A DNA stretch of 55,404 nt from Bdellovibrionales bacterium (GTDB taxonomy: Bacteria; Bdellovibrionota; Bdellovibrionia; Bdellovibrionales; Bdellovibrionaceae). Positions 1 through 8,648 of the stretch are shown one piece after another; positions within the stretch are counted from its first letter, which is position 1; each line of letters begins with the position of its first letter. The translations under genes and the position numbers were made by a program. The DNA lies in contig SXSU01000090.1 of NCBI GenBank assembly GCA_005793345.1, positions 1-55,404 of the forward strand. The letters run 5' to 3'. The notes below the pieces were generated by a model, which did no database searches, had not been told where the DNA came from, and worked only from the letters and a program-made list of their open reading frames with translations.

Positions 1-140
1 AATCGCGAAAGCGATCAGCCTTAATCAAGAGCATTTAAAGGGGTGATAGAAGATCACCCCCAACAAGCAAGAAAATAAATGCTCATGATTATGTCTGATA
101 TAATCGCGAAAGCGATCAGACTTAATCATGAGCATTTATT
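1..140. repeat. Composite palindromic repeat, copy 1 (truncated by window start)
   Basis: Positions 74-140 form module A: arms AATAAATGCTCATGATTA and TAATCATGAGCATTTATT are perfectly complementary over 18 bases, with a smaller GCGAAAGC-type hairpin at the apex. Positions 40-60 are module B1 (GGGGTGAT...ATCACCCC). Positions 1-36 are the right half of another module A cut by the window edge. The stop codon of the neighbouring acyltransferase lies inside the right arm at 126-128. Confidence 0.85.
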
Positions 141-974
141 TACGCCAAATTTTTTAGCTGTTGATTGAGGAAGTTGGTCACGATGAAGAAGAGTTAATAA
201 GTCAATACAATTAAAATCTTCATCTAAAGCTGGTTCTGCAATAATCTTAGCTCCCATCTTAATATATGATTTTAGTAATGATGGAATTTTTGCACTTGCT
301 TCTTGAGCAAGAGATTCTGAATAATTTTTTTGAAAGTATTCAAACCATAACCCAAAATTTTTTATTTCATAGTTCTTTTGAGGTCTAACAGCATAGTAAG
401 GATCAACATGCCCATTCACAAATAAGTATTGATATACTAAAGCTGCATCTCTTACTTCAGTAACTTTAACACTTGAGCAACCAAATAAGGACTGTGATTG
501 TGATAAATTCATGTACTCAGCAATACCCTTCCAAAGTAAAGATATAACAATACCTCTGCGATGATCTTTATCAATGCATGCTCTGCCAAGTTCTAAGATG
601 GGTGTATTATTGTATAAATTTATAAGATTTGAAATTTTAAACTCTTGTGAAGTATAAAATTTATCGGAGTATAAAGTTGAATTTAGTCTGTAAGTTCCTA
701 CTAATTTATTTGAATCTGTGTGATAGATTGTGATGTGATCACAAGTTTCATCGAATTCATCGCAGTCATACTTGAGATTATGCAAACCACGAAACTCTTT
801 ATTAAATATTTCATTTCTTAAAGTAAAACATTGGATTAGGTCTTGATAATTTTTTGCAGTAGAAACTAAGTAAGGTCCAACTTCGAAGTTTAGTTCAAAT
901 TTAGGTTGAAATTTTTTAACACCACCAGTTTTTATTCTGTAGTTACTTTTCATATTAGAAATTAATTGCATCAT
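126..974 (-). CDS. GNAT-fold N-acyltransferase, OlsB/hemolysin-like
   Basis: A 282-residue protein resembling the Acetyltransf_5 group, which includes OlsB, the ornithine N-acyltransferase that starts ornithine-lipid synthesis. Supporting blocks are LRNEIF near residue 52, LGRACIDKDHRRG (acyl-donor loop) near 128, SLFGCSSV, and the C-terminal KMGAKIIAEPALDEDF. A strong AAGGAGG precedes tandem ATG codons at 974 and 971; the second has the better spacing. The last residues (NKCS) and the TGA stop are supplied by the palindromic repeat at 74-140, so the C-terminus has been replaced or extended by it. A PlsC-like acyltransferase lies about 2 kb upstream, which would fit the O-acylation step. The substrate is inferred; a general N-acyl amino acid synthase or another GNAT role is possible. 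Confidence 0.7.
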   Translation of the reverse strand: MMQLISNMKSNYRIKTGGVKKFQPKFELNFEVGPYLVSTAKNYQDLIQCFTLRNEIFNKEFRGLHNLKYDCDEFDETCDHITIYHTDSNKLVGTYRLNSTLYSDKFYTSQEFKISNLINLYNNTPILELGRACIDKDHRRGIVISLLWKGIAEYMNLSQSQSLFGCSSVKVTEVRDAALVYQYLFVNGHVDPYYAVRPQKNYEIKNFGLWFEYFQKNYSESLAQEASAKIPSLLKSYIKMGAKIIAEPALDEDFNCIDLLTLLHRDQLPQSTAKKFGVNKCS

Positions 975-999
975 AGATCCTCCTTCTTAGTTAATCTGA

Positions 1000-1020
1000 C
1001 AGAAATATTAATTCTGTCTT
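1000..1020. promoter_or_regulatory. Inverted repeat upstream of the GNAT gene
   Basis: GACAGAA and TTCTGTC flank a seven-base A/T spacer about 26 bases before the start of the acyltransferase gene. The position would suit an operator or a 5' leader hairpin. Only the symmetry is visible; no binding protein is known. Confidence 0.3.
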
Positions 1021-1210
1021 AATTTAAGTCTGAAAGAGATATATAAATAAGTCCCGTTAAATTCAGGTTAAGAGTCTTAACAAATTCTTAATGTCACTAA
1101 ATATATAGGTCTATTAGAAATTATGATTTTAACAATCTTAATCTAAGATTTTTTTGACCTTTTAATATCTGAAAAGGTGAATTTTTAATTTCCGATCTTT
1201 CTGAAATATT

Positions 1211-1984
1211 TTAAAATATCTGCTCGATTATCCATTTTGGGTCATCCAAAATAATATCATGTCCAGCAGAGGGATGAACTGTAAGATTAATTTTTAAAGC
1301 ATCTGCTATCTTTTTTGAACAATTATAATTGACAAGTTTATCTTTTTTCGCACAAATAATTTTTATTTCTGGCTTCGAATATTCATGTTTATGTCTATTG
1401 TTAATTTTATTTAAATTAATTTTAATTTTATTTGCTAAAATTAATTGGCGAATAAAGTTTTGGAATTGAATTGGATGAGCTTCAGAAAATCTAGTATTAT
1501 CTAAGACCTCTTGTGAGTGTGGTGAAACTAAATTTGCCATGATTTTAAGAATCAATTGTTCTCGTTTTAAAATATTTTTAGTAAAAACTGCTTTTAACAA
1601 ATAACTATATGAGTTGGGCTTAAGTCTGTCAGAAAAAGAAGAAAGCTGTTTTAAACTTGAATTTATAATAATAATATTTTGAAAATCATCTGGATATAAT
1701 TCTAGCCATTTTAAGCCAATCATTCCCCCTAGGGAGATTCCAATAAAATTAACTTTAACTACGGTGGAGTCAGTTAAGCTTTTCATATATTTTTGGCGAA
1801 AATCATTAATTATTATTCTGGCATCCAGTGGAGTTGAATCCATATACCGAGTACCATTGCCTGGTAATTCTAAATATTCTATTTCGACTTCTGGATGAAG
1901 TTTATTGATTAAATCAGGAAATCGGCCCCAGTGTCCATTGCCTCGAACTAAACCTCGTAATGCTAGCCATTTAATTTTTTCCAT
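1211..1984 (-). CDS. Alpha/beta hydrolase
   Basis: A 257-residue alpha/beta-hydrolase-fold protein. The nucleophile elbow GISLGGM is near residue 82, and the C-terminal SAGHDIILDD carries the probable catalytic His. The acid is probably the Asp in CAKKDKLV. There is no signal peptide, so it should be cytoplasmic. The start overlaps the end of the upstream M14-like gene by 14 bases, so the two are probably co-transcribed with the PlsC-like gene. The substrate cannot be told; lipase, esterase and thioesterase activities all fit the fold. Confidence 0.7.
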   Translation of the reverse strand: MEKIKWLALRGLVRGNGHWGRFPDLINKLHPEVEIEYLELPGNGTRYMDSTPLDARIIINDFRQKYMKSLTDSTVVKVNFIGISLGGMIGLKWLELYPDDFQNIIIINSSLKQLSSFSDRLKPNSYSYLLKAVFTKNILKREQLILKIMANLVSPHSQEVLDNTRFSEAHPIQFQNFIRQLILANKIKINLNKINNRHKHEYSKPEIKIICAKKDKLVNYNCSKKIADALKINLTVHPSAGHDIILDDPKWIIEQIF

Positions 1985-2996
1985 ACCATGTGTCCAGTGA
2001 ATGGTGAAAATGATTTTGTCTTTCTATTTCATTAAGACAGCTCCAAGATTCAAACGAGTAGAGAGATTTAATAATGAAATCAAAAAGAATGTGATGACGT
2101 CGAAAAGTTCTTTTTATTCGATGATCTTTAATGGGGTTAAACATTCCATGTTTTGAAATAATTTGTAAGGGATTTTTTTTAACCCAGATCCAAGATCCCA
2201 TTTCAAGAGTGAGCGGTAAATATGTATTTTTATTTTTCCTTAAAAATTCTAAATAAATATAATCCCACAAGTCACCATTAAGTAAATAGCCATAACTTTG
2301 AGGTTCGATGCAATAAACATGATAGGGGTGTGTCGATTCAAATAATTGAGTAAAGAAATGCATCTCTGGTAAATGTTCAAAGGGCTTTTTTGTTTTAGAA
2401 TAGGGAAACCAAAGTCGATCTCGAAATCCAAATCCTGAATGCAAATCTAAAGAGATGACACATTTACTTTCACTACAACTATTAAAAAATTTATTTATAA
2501 TAGCCATATTTTCGTCTTCAATAATTCCAGGTTGTCCTCGGTACCAAGGAAGTCTTGATGAGTATCGTTGTCCACCCAATAAAAAAGGAACTTTTTCTTC
2601 AGCGTCTACAGGTGAGTTTCGCATTAGATCGACACCATTTTTATTGCATCTACTGTAATTTACAAATCCATAGGGATTTGCAAAAGGAATAAAAATCATC
2701 CGAATATTTTTTAATATGTGCTGTAATGTTTTATCCCACAATACTCGATTTAAAATTGAATTTAATAAACTGCAACATAACTCAGCTCCAATTCGTTCGA
2801 GTCCATGAATTCCACCCACTATAAAAAAAGTTGGAGATGTAGGATTCGTTGATCCTAAAGTAAATGATTCAATTTTATATTGAGCTTGATTTTGGTTAAA
2901 TTCAAGTAATGTTTCAACTGTCACCAAAGATTGAAGTTTAGAGTTATTGTATATCAGTTGATAGAGCAATTGAATATGACGAGTTAATGTATTCAT
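1971..2996 (-). CDS. M14-family metallocarboxypeptidase-like protein
   Basis: About 341 residues from the ATG at 2996; a TTG at 3014 would add six residues, and neither has a clear ribosome site. Zinc-peptidase M14 hallmarks appear in order: GGIHGLERIG (HxxE zinc ligands), DLMRNSP (counterpart of the family's DLNRNFP), SLDLHSGFG (third ligand His) and LTLEMGSW with the candidate catalytic Glu. No signal peptide is seen, so it probably acts in the cytoplasm. Members of this group cleave C-terminal residues from peptides or peptidoglycan fragments; the substrate here is unknown. It lies between the PlsC-like gene (about 50 bases upstream) and the hydrolase it overlaps. Confidence 0.65.
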   Translation of the reverse strand: MNTLTRHIQLLYQLIYNNSKLQSLVTVETLLEFNQNQAQYKIESFTLGSTNPTSPTFFIVGGIHGLERIGAELCCSLLNSILNRVLWDKTLQHILKNIRMIFIPFANPYGFVNYSRCNKNGVDLMRNSPVDAEEKVPFLLGGQRYSSRLPWYRGQPGIIEDENMAIINKFFNSCSESKCVISLDLHSGFGFRDRLWFPYSKTKKPFEHLPEMHFFTQLFESTHPYHVYCIEPQSYGYLLNGDLWDYIYLEFLRKNKNTYLPLTLEMGSWIWVKKNPLQIISKHGMFNPIKDHRIKRTFRRHHILFDFIIKSLYSFESWSCLNEIERQNHFHHSLDTWYGKN

Positions 2997-3050
2997 TGAA
3001 AAATAAGATATCAAATTATTTGCTGTTTGGACAAGTTATAAGATTTTATT

Positions 3051-3806
3051 TTAATTATCTTGTGATTCATAATTATGTTCTGAACGTAAAATATGGTCAA
3101 ACTTGAAGTCTTTTTTTATGAAATTGCACCATTGCCTACAGTAATCAAGATCATTTGCGACGTTGTTGATTTGAATAGGATGATGAAACTCGATTTGCGC
3201 TTTATAGTTTGTTTGAAGATTTTTATTTTTTGCTAACTGATAAAAGTGAAACGGAAAAAAATCATTATCGATATAGGCAATTTTGCGCAGTGGAGAGTAA
3301 CTTAATCGGATAGGCTGTACTTTTAATCCAATATTTTTGGCAATCTCAAAAGATCCCTTCTTCCAAAAAAACTCGCCAGCTAATTTTGTTGTTCCAGAAG
3401 GAAATACTACCATTTTTTTATTATGTTTTATAAATTGCTCTTGAAGATCTAGTCTTGCCTCCGCATGAGAAATTTTTGAACTTCGATCAATAAATATTGT
3501 ACCAATTTTTTTAGCCGCGGTTCCAAAAAGAGGCCAACTTGCGATTTCTTTTTTTGAAACAAAAGAGCAATCATGAATTGTTGCCATTATTAATACAATA
3601 TCAATGTAACTAATATGATTTGATACAAACAGGGTAGGCTCAGTAGGATTGTTGTAAGCCATACCCAATTCCTCAAATTCAAAGTTAAGAAGTTTTAGGG
3701 TTTCTTTTGCCCACTTTAGTCGAAGTTCACTTGAGATTACAGAATGTTGTTTTGAATCTTTAAGATATTGATAGGTATTGTGTAATATTTTAAAAGTTCT
3801 TCGCAT
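3051..3806 (-). CDS. 1-acylglycerol-3-phosphate O-acyltransferase family protein (PlsC/OlsA-like)
   Basis: A 251-residue glycerolipid acyltransferase. The catalytic NHISYID (NHxxxxD motif) is at residues 63-69, and VFPSGTT near residue 135 corresponds to the FPEGTR acceptor-binding block. It transfers an acyl chain to lysophosphatidate or to a lyso-ornithine-type lipid at the inner membrane. It appears to lead a minus-strand operon with the M14-like and hydrolase genes, and the OlsB-like gene follows. That pairing suggests ornithine-lipid synthesis but does not prove it; ordinary phosphatidate synthesis is the alternative. Confidence 0.75.
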   Translation of the reverse strand: MRRTFKILHNTYQYLKDSKQHSVISSELRLKWAKETLKLLNFEFEELGMAYNNPTEPTLFVSNHISYIDIVLIMATIHDCSFVSKKEIASWPLFGTAAKKIGTIFIDRSSKISHAEARLDLQEQFIKHNKKMVVFPSGTTKLAGEFFWKKGSFEIAKNIGLKVQPIRLSYSPLRKIAYIDNDFFPFHFYQLAKNKNLQTNYKAQIEFHHPIQINNVANDLDYCRQWCNFIKKDFKFDHILRSEHNYESQDN

Positions 3807-3906
3807 GAAAAAAGTTTAACAATCACTCTTCGAAATATAAAGTCAATTTTGTGTTAAGAATTTATTGAGAGTGTAGTTGATTAATTATTAATTTTATTAA
3901 ATGAAT

Positions 3907-5115
3907 TTATGATTCTTCACTTTTTATTGGTATTTCTAAAATAAATTGGGTGTTCGCACTTTGATTGTTATAAAATAATTTGCCGTTGTGCTGTTCCGCT
4001 ATTTTTTTAGAAATACTTAAGCCTAATCCTGTTCCTATTCCATTGGGTTTAGTAGTAAAAAATGGAATCATTAGTTTTTCTAAAACTTCTTGTGGTATAC
4101 CAGATCCACTATCTGTAACACTAATCCAAATTTTAGATGTATCCAAGGGTGATAATTCAGTTTTTAATATTATCCAAGAATTCTTTTGATTTTTAATAGC
4201 ATCTGATGCGTTACCAATTAGATTTAATAGAACTTGAGTAATCTGGGCTGGTCTACAAAATAGATTTATATCCTCTTTTAAATCAATAGAAATTGGAATA
4301 TTAGTGTTTTTAAGTTTTTCTCCGCATAATGATATTACATCATCAATTAAATTTTGGACTCGAATTGATTCTTTAGGATCAGATTCTGAATTTCTTGATA
4401 TATTTTTTAGACCCTTTATAATTTTAACAATTCTCTCAGTTGTCAAAACAATTTTCTGAATCTTGTCATATAAATCTTTATCATTTAAAGGACTTTTCTC
4501 CAATTGATTTTGAATTTTTTTTGAATGACTTAATATAACTGTTAATGGATTATTTATTTCATGGGCTATATTAGCAGCCATTTCTCCCAATGCAGATAAT
4601 TTTGCACTTTGAGCAATTGTTTGTTGGCTTTCCTGAATTGCTTGGGTCATTTCATTAAAGGACTTTGCCAACATACCTATTTCATCATTTGATTCAATCT
4701 TTACCAATCTTGAATAATTTCCATTAGTAATTTCGAAACATTCATTTGTTAAATTAATTATTGGCCGAGTGATTACCCAAGCTAATAATGAAGCTATCAA
4801 TATCGATATTGTTATTGTAATTGCAAAAATATATTTAAGTTGTGTCCTATTCTTTACATGTGTTTGATAAAGTTCAAGATCAAATTTTGTTCTTATTTTT
4901 TTAAAATCCTCTTGAATTTGTTCTGCAAGTGATTCAATATTTTTTCGAATACTTTCAAACTCTTTTATATATTCTACTTTAATATGTTTATTTTTCTGTT
5001 TTAAAATAAATAAATTTTCTCTAAATTTATCTTCATGTTCTAATATTAATGGAATTTGTGTTAGTATTTCTTTTCTTATATGTGCAGAATTTTTTCTTAA
5101 GTCAGAAAGTGCCAA
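3907..5115 (-). CDS. Sensor histidine kinase, C-terminal part of an amber-split gene
   Basis: This 402-residue frame carries a transmembrane segment (about residues 63-83), a HAMP domain, the HisKA dimerisation region with phospho-acceptor His in IAHEINNPL, and HATPase_c boxes LNLIGNASDA, VTDSGSGIP and GTGLGLSISKK. It is in the same frame as the upstream 5116-5382 reading frame and is separated from it only by a TAG at 5116-5118. The first possible start is the TTG right after that stop, with no convincing ribosome site, so independent translation is doubtful. With readthrough the product would be about 491 residues with two membrane segments. It follows ctpA in the ftsEX-envC-ctpA cluster; no response regulator is adjacent. 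Confidence 0.8.
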   Translation of the reverse strand: MALSDLRKNSAHIRKEILTQIPLILEHEDKFRENLFILKQKNKHIKVEYIKEFESIRKNIESLAEQIQEDFKKIRTKFDLELYQTHVKNRTQLKYIFAITITISILIASLLAWVITRPIINLTNECFEITNGNYSRLVKIESNDEIGMLAKSFNEMTQAIQESQQTIAQSAKLSALGEMAANIAHEINNPLTVILSHSKKIQNQLEKSPLNDKDLYDKIQKIVLTTERIVKIIKGLKNISRNSESDPKESIRVQNLIDDVISLCGEKLKNTNIPISIDLKEDINLFCRPAQITQVLLNLIGNASDAIKNQKNSWIILKTELSPLDTSKIWISVTDSGSGIPQEVLEKLMIPFFTTKPNGIGTGLGLSISKKIAEQHNGKLFYNNQSANTQFILEIPIKSEES

Positions 5116-5382
5116 CTAAAGATTTTCTTCTTGTTTTTCTAGTTCTTCATTTGTTTCATTGAGATCAAAATCTGCATACAAAAAACCCATCACTAGGCTT
5201 ACTTCTTTGTTAAAAGAGGTCGTAAGTAAATAACTCGCATTGGACACAGTATCCTCAACAGTATGCATCTCATTCATTCGAACTAATTGGTTCGAATTTA
5301 TCGAGTCTTGCAGGTATAAAATATAGATGAGTGCACCCATAAGAGGAAAAATTATTGAAATGACTTTAAATCGAATACTCAT
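5116..5382 (-). CDS. N-terminal fragment of the split sensor histidine kinase
   Basis: An 88-residue frame starting with a membrane anchor (about residues 6-25), then a soluble, presumably periplasmic stretch ending in an acidic tail. It reads in frame directly into the kinase at 3907-5115 except for a single TAG. Alone it has no catalytic part. It looks like the first membrane segment and the beginning of the sensor region of one kinase, inactivated by a nonsense mutation, sequencing error or, less likely, a recoded stop. Confidence 0.65.
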   Translation of the reverse strand: MSIRFKVISIIFPLMGALIYILYLQDSINSNQLVRMNEMHTVEDTVSNASYLLTTSFNKEVSLVMGFLYADFDLNETNEELEKQEENL

Positions 5383-5441
5383 GAAAATCCTTAATAGACA
5401 TTCTAAATTGTCAGTTGTTTAGAAAATGGGAATTACTAAAT

Positions 5442-6788
5442 TTATTTATTCAATTTTTTAAAAACTTTTATGCTTTTTAAATAATTAAAGGCTTGGTAAG
5501 CCTGATAATCAGATTTTAAAATTTTATCTCGAGGATTTAATTTTTCTTCGTTCTTTTTATTCAATTCATTCCACCAAGCGCTGGAGTTAGAATTAGAGTT
5601 TTCACTTTCTTCATTTACTCCAAGTTTTTTCTTTGCATCTTCTTCCTCTTCGCTTAATAAATGTCCTTCAATATCTTTTTCTCTTAAATTTTCAGATTGA
5701 ATTAATGCTTTATTTAAAACTTGGAAATCTATATTTTCTATCTCAATATCTGGAACAATACCTTCTGCTTGTATGGATTTTCCACTTGGAGTATAATATC
5801 TAGCAATTGTTAATTTTAGACCTGAATTGTCACTTAATTTTACAACTGATTGGACTGAACCTTTTCCAAAACTGCGCTCTCCTACAATTAAGGCTCTTTG
5901 ATTATCTTTAAGTGCCCCAGCAAGAATTTCGCTCGCGCTAGCACTATATTCATTGATAAGTACGACAATAGGGACGTCAATATAGCCACCATCTTTTTTG
6001 GCAGAAGAAATTTCTTTTTCATTCTTATTTCTTCCAATAGTTGAAACAATTATTCCTTCATCTAAAAATAAATCACTTATCTTTACTGCTTGATCAAATA
6101 ATCCACCTGGGTTTCGTCGTAAATCTAATAACAATCCCTTAACAGCTCCTTGTTTCTTAACATGATTTGCAAGTGCAAATTCTAAATCCTTAAAAGTATT
6201 TTCAATAAAACTGGTAATTTTTACATATGCATAACCATCTAGAAAATCTGTGTATTTAACAGATTTAATTTTAACATTTCCTCTTTTGATTGAAAATTCT
6301 TTTGGTGAATCTGAGTTTCCTCTTATAATACTTAAAGTGATCTTTTGACCAAGTTTTCCCTTCATTAATTGAGCTGCCTCAACCAAACTTAATCCCTTTG
6401 TGCTTGTACCATTGATAGCAATTATTTTATCTCCTGCTTTAATTCCAGCTTCCCACGCAGGAGCATCTTCAATGGGAGAAATTATTGTTAATATTCCATT
6501 TTGAATTGATATCTCAATTCCAAGTCCACCGAACTCTCCGCTAGTTTCAGATTCAAACTCCTTATAGATATCAGGCGGCATAAAATTTGTGTGAGGATCA
6601 AGTTCTTTTAACATCCCTTTTATTGCACCATAAATTAGTTTTTTAGAGTCTACTTCTTCAACATAATATTGTTGAATGAGATTTAGTACCTTGGTAAAAG
6701 TTTGTAGACTGAGATATCTTTCTTCAGCGGCTCTGGCTAAGAAAAATGTCGAAAGTGTTATAAGTCCAATAAATAGGAATTTTTTCAT
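5442..6788 (-). CDS. ctpA: Carboxyl-terminal processing protease (S41, PDZ)
   Basis: A 448-residue S41 protease. The N-terminal signal sequence ends near ARAAEE. A PDZ domain follows (GGLGIEI through GDKIIAINGTSTKGLSL, about residues 92-170), then the catalytic core with VLINEYSASASEILAG (Ser nucleophile) and VGERSFGKGSVQ (catalytic Lys). The C-terminal tail has an acidic Asn/Ser-rich patch. Such enzymes trim C-termini of periplasmic or lipoprotein substrates, often peptidoglycan hydrolases. The ATG overlaps the stop of the EnvC-like gene (ATGA type), which ties it to cell-wall remodelling at division. Confidence 0.9.
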   Translation of the reverse strand: MKKFLFIGLITLSTFFLARAAEERYLSLQTFTKVLNLIQQYYVEEVDSKKLIYGAIKGMLKELDPHTNFMPPDIYKEFESETSGEFGGLGIEISIQNGILTIISPIEDAPAWEAGIKAGDKIIAINGTSTKGLSLVEAAQLMKGKLGQKITLSIIRGNSDSPKEFSIKRGNVKIKSVKYTDFLDGYAYVKITSFIENTFKDLEFALANHVKKQGAVKGLLLDLRRNPGGLFDQAVKISDLFLDEGIIVSTIGRNKNEKEISSAKKDGGYIDVPIVVLINEYSASASEILAGALKDNQRALIVGERSFGKGSVQSVVKLSDNSGLKLTIARYYTPSGKSIQAEGIVPDIEIENIDFQVLNKALIQSENLREKDIEGHLLSEEEEDAKKKLGVNEESENSNSNSSAWWNELNKKNEEKLNPRDKILKSDYQAYQAFNYLKSIKVFKKLNK

Positions 6789-7810
6789 TGAATATTCTCC
6801 CAGTTTTCATTTTGAGTTTTATTTAATTGTTTTGCAGTTAGCCATTTTTGCGGATCTTTTGCGACCAAGCCTTCTCTCAATTCAAAATAAAGACCAGGTT
6901 TAAAGGTGTATAAAAAAGAACGGGCAGAAGTCTGCCCAATTATTTGTCCTTCATCGACTTGTTGTCCTAAGTTAATTTTTAAATCAGTGAGTGAACCATA
7001 AAGTGTATGATAGGCTCCGCTATGTTCAATGATCACAGTGGCATCATTATGTTTAGACGTTTGATAAATATATGCAACAATACCTTTTGCAACACTTTTT
7101 ACTGGTGATGGTATAGTTGTTTCAATGAATACGCCTTGAAAAGGTAAGTGTACCCTTGTTACTTGATCCTTTAGTATTCCAAAACTTTGAGTTACGTTAC
7201 CCTCAGTAGGCCATTTTAAGTAGCCACGTAAATCGACAAAAGTTTTTAATTGAGTTCGTTTTATTTTTTCTAAAATTTTATTTTTCAATGCTAATTGTTT
7301 TTTGAGAGCAATCTCTTCTTTTTTTAATTTTTTTTCTAACTCAGAAATTTTAGAAAATCGTTGAATCAACATTTCTTTTTTATTTGAAAACTCATTTGAT
7401 TTTTCTTGAATGGATTTTATGAGCTTAAAGTCCTGATTAATTATTATAGTCAAAAATCTAAAATTTTTTTCAAGTTCTCCAGCATTTTTTGATTGAAAAA
7501 GATTTCGTAAAAAATCAGAGGTGGATGAACCTGTTATATATCTTAATTTAAAACTGAGTTCTTTTTTACGTTCTTTTAAATCAGATTCAATATCTTTAAG
7601 TTCTTCTGCTAAATTAGCAATTCCTAGATCAATTTCTTGCTTTTGTGTACTGAGAAGTGATTCTTCACTTAAGTGTTTTTCAATTTGTGCAGAAAGTAAG
7701 TTTATAGTTTCTAAGGGAGTATTACTTGCAGCAAAAATATCATTAATTTTTATAAAAAAAATAGTCGCAAGTAAACCGAATTGAAATAATGAAAAGGACA
7801 ACCTACTCAT
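6785..7810 (-). CDS. envC: EnvC-like murein hydrolase activator with degenerate LytM/M23 domain
   Basis: I place the start at the ATG at 7810, which gives a clean signal peptide (FGLLATIFF...IFAAS); an upstream frame start at 7837 overlaps ftsX more deeply. A long coiled coil (about residues 25-195) is followed by a LytM domain (about 210-340). Its zinc ligands look lost: HTLYGSL stands where active enzymes have an HxH-type motif, and LYFELREG replaces HxHFE. E. coli EnvC has the same loss and acts as an activator of amidases, not as a hydrolase. Direct neighbourhood with ftsE and ftsX fits the known FtsEX-EnvC mechanism, where the coiled coil is regulated by FtsX. Confidence 0.85.
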   Translation of the reverse strand: MSRLSFSLFQFGLLATIFFIKINDIFAASNTPLETINLLSAQIEKHLSEESLLSTQKQEIDLGIANLAEELKDIESDLKERKKELSFKLRYITGSSTSDFLRNLFQSKNAGELEKNFRFLTIIINQDFKLIKSIQEKSNEFSNKKEMLIQRFSKISELEKKLKKEEIALKKQLALKNKILEKIKRTQLKTFVDLRGYLKWPTEGNVTQSFGILKDQVTRVHLPFQGVFIETTIPSPVKSVAKGIVAYIYQTSKHNDATVIIEHSGAYHTLYGSLTDLKINLGQQVDEGQIIGQTSARSFLYTFKPGLYFELREGLVAKDPQKWLTAKQLNKTQNENWENIQ

Positions 7811-8648
7811 TTTTAAGGACCCAGTAGCTTCCGCCATAACCTAATATACAAGCAGAGGTTGTAAAAATTAATACTTCCAAAAACTCAAAATTATTTATAG
7901 TGTTTCTTAACCCGATGAGTTGGTTATCACCAGTTAAGTATGTTTGAATACAAATTGTGGTTAAACTAGTAAGTCCAAGCGCTATACAAATGCATATAAA
8001 TGAAGTTAGAGTACCTTCAATTAAAAAAGGTTTATTAATCATTGCTTTGGTAGCGCCTACTAATTTTAAAATCTCAATTTCCTCTCGTTTAGCTTGGATT
8101 GTACTTCTAATGCTGTTTCCTATTACTAAGATAAGAGAAAGAGAAAGTCCTAAATAAAGGAGAACTGTTGCACTTTTAATTGAAAGTAAAAATTGAGTGT
8201 ATTTCTTTAACCAAACTTGTCCGTAACTAATATCAAGAATGATAGGGTCTGGCTTTAATTTTTCAATTATATCATTAAAGATAGTGATAAATTTATTATC
8301 AAACATTTTATTATCAGCATTAACTACATATAAAGTCGGAAGCAAATTAATGACCTCATTATTTTTTTCTATTTCTTGTGATATAGCTGGCATCTGTTTT
8401 TTTAGTTGAAAGAGCATTTTTTTATTATCAATATATTCAAAATCAATATTATTTTTATATTTATTAAGAACTTCTTCTATTCGTTCTGCTTCTTTAACTG
8501 TTGGTTCATTTTTTAAATAAATATTTAACTCTTGAGTTTGCCCCCAATTAGTTAATGTAGAATGGATTCCTTCTAAAAAAATATAAGAGGTGGTAATAAT
8601 ATAAAAACAAATAGTAATTACTAACCCACTCATTATTTTAAGTGTCAT
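7803..8648 (-). CDS. ftsX: Cell division protein FtsX
   Basis: A 281-residue inner-membrane protein with the FtsX layout: an N-terminal membrane segment (about residues 4-27), an extracytoplasmic domain (about 30-155), and three further membrane segments (about 160-185, 210-235 and 255-275). The block REEIEILKLVGATKAMI is the coupling region to the ATPase. It has no ATP-binding motifs. Its start overlaps the ftsE stop by four bases, so translation is probably coupled. With FtsE it controls septal peptidoglycan hydrolysis through the EnvC-like protein encoded next. Confidence 0.9.
   Translation of the reverse strand: MTLKIMSGLVITICFYIITTSYIFLEGIHSTLTNWGQTQELNIYLKNEPTVKEAERIEEVLNKYKNNIDFEYIDNKKMLFQLKKQMPAISQEIEKNNEVINLLPTLYVVNADNKMFDNKFITIFNDIIEKLKPDPIILDISYGQVWLKKYTQFLLSIKSATVLLYLGLSLSLILVIGNSIRSTIQAKREEIEILKLVGATKAMINKPFLIEGTLTSFICICIALGLTSLTTICIQTYLTGDNQLIGLRNTINNFEFLEVLIFTTSACILGYGGSYWVLKNE

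Noticed and set aside
126..140. Repeat arms considered as rho-independent terminators only
   Set aside because: Several copies lack a T-run, occur before start codons or between genes of one operon, and share internal modules, so a simple terminator does not explain them.
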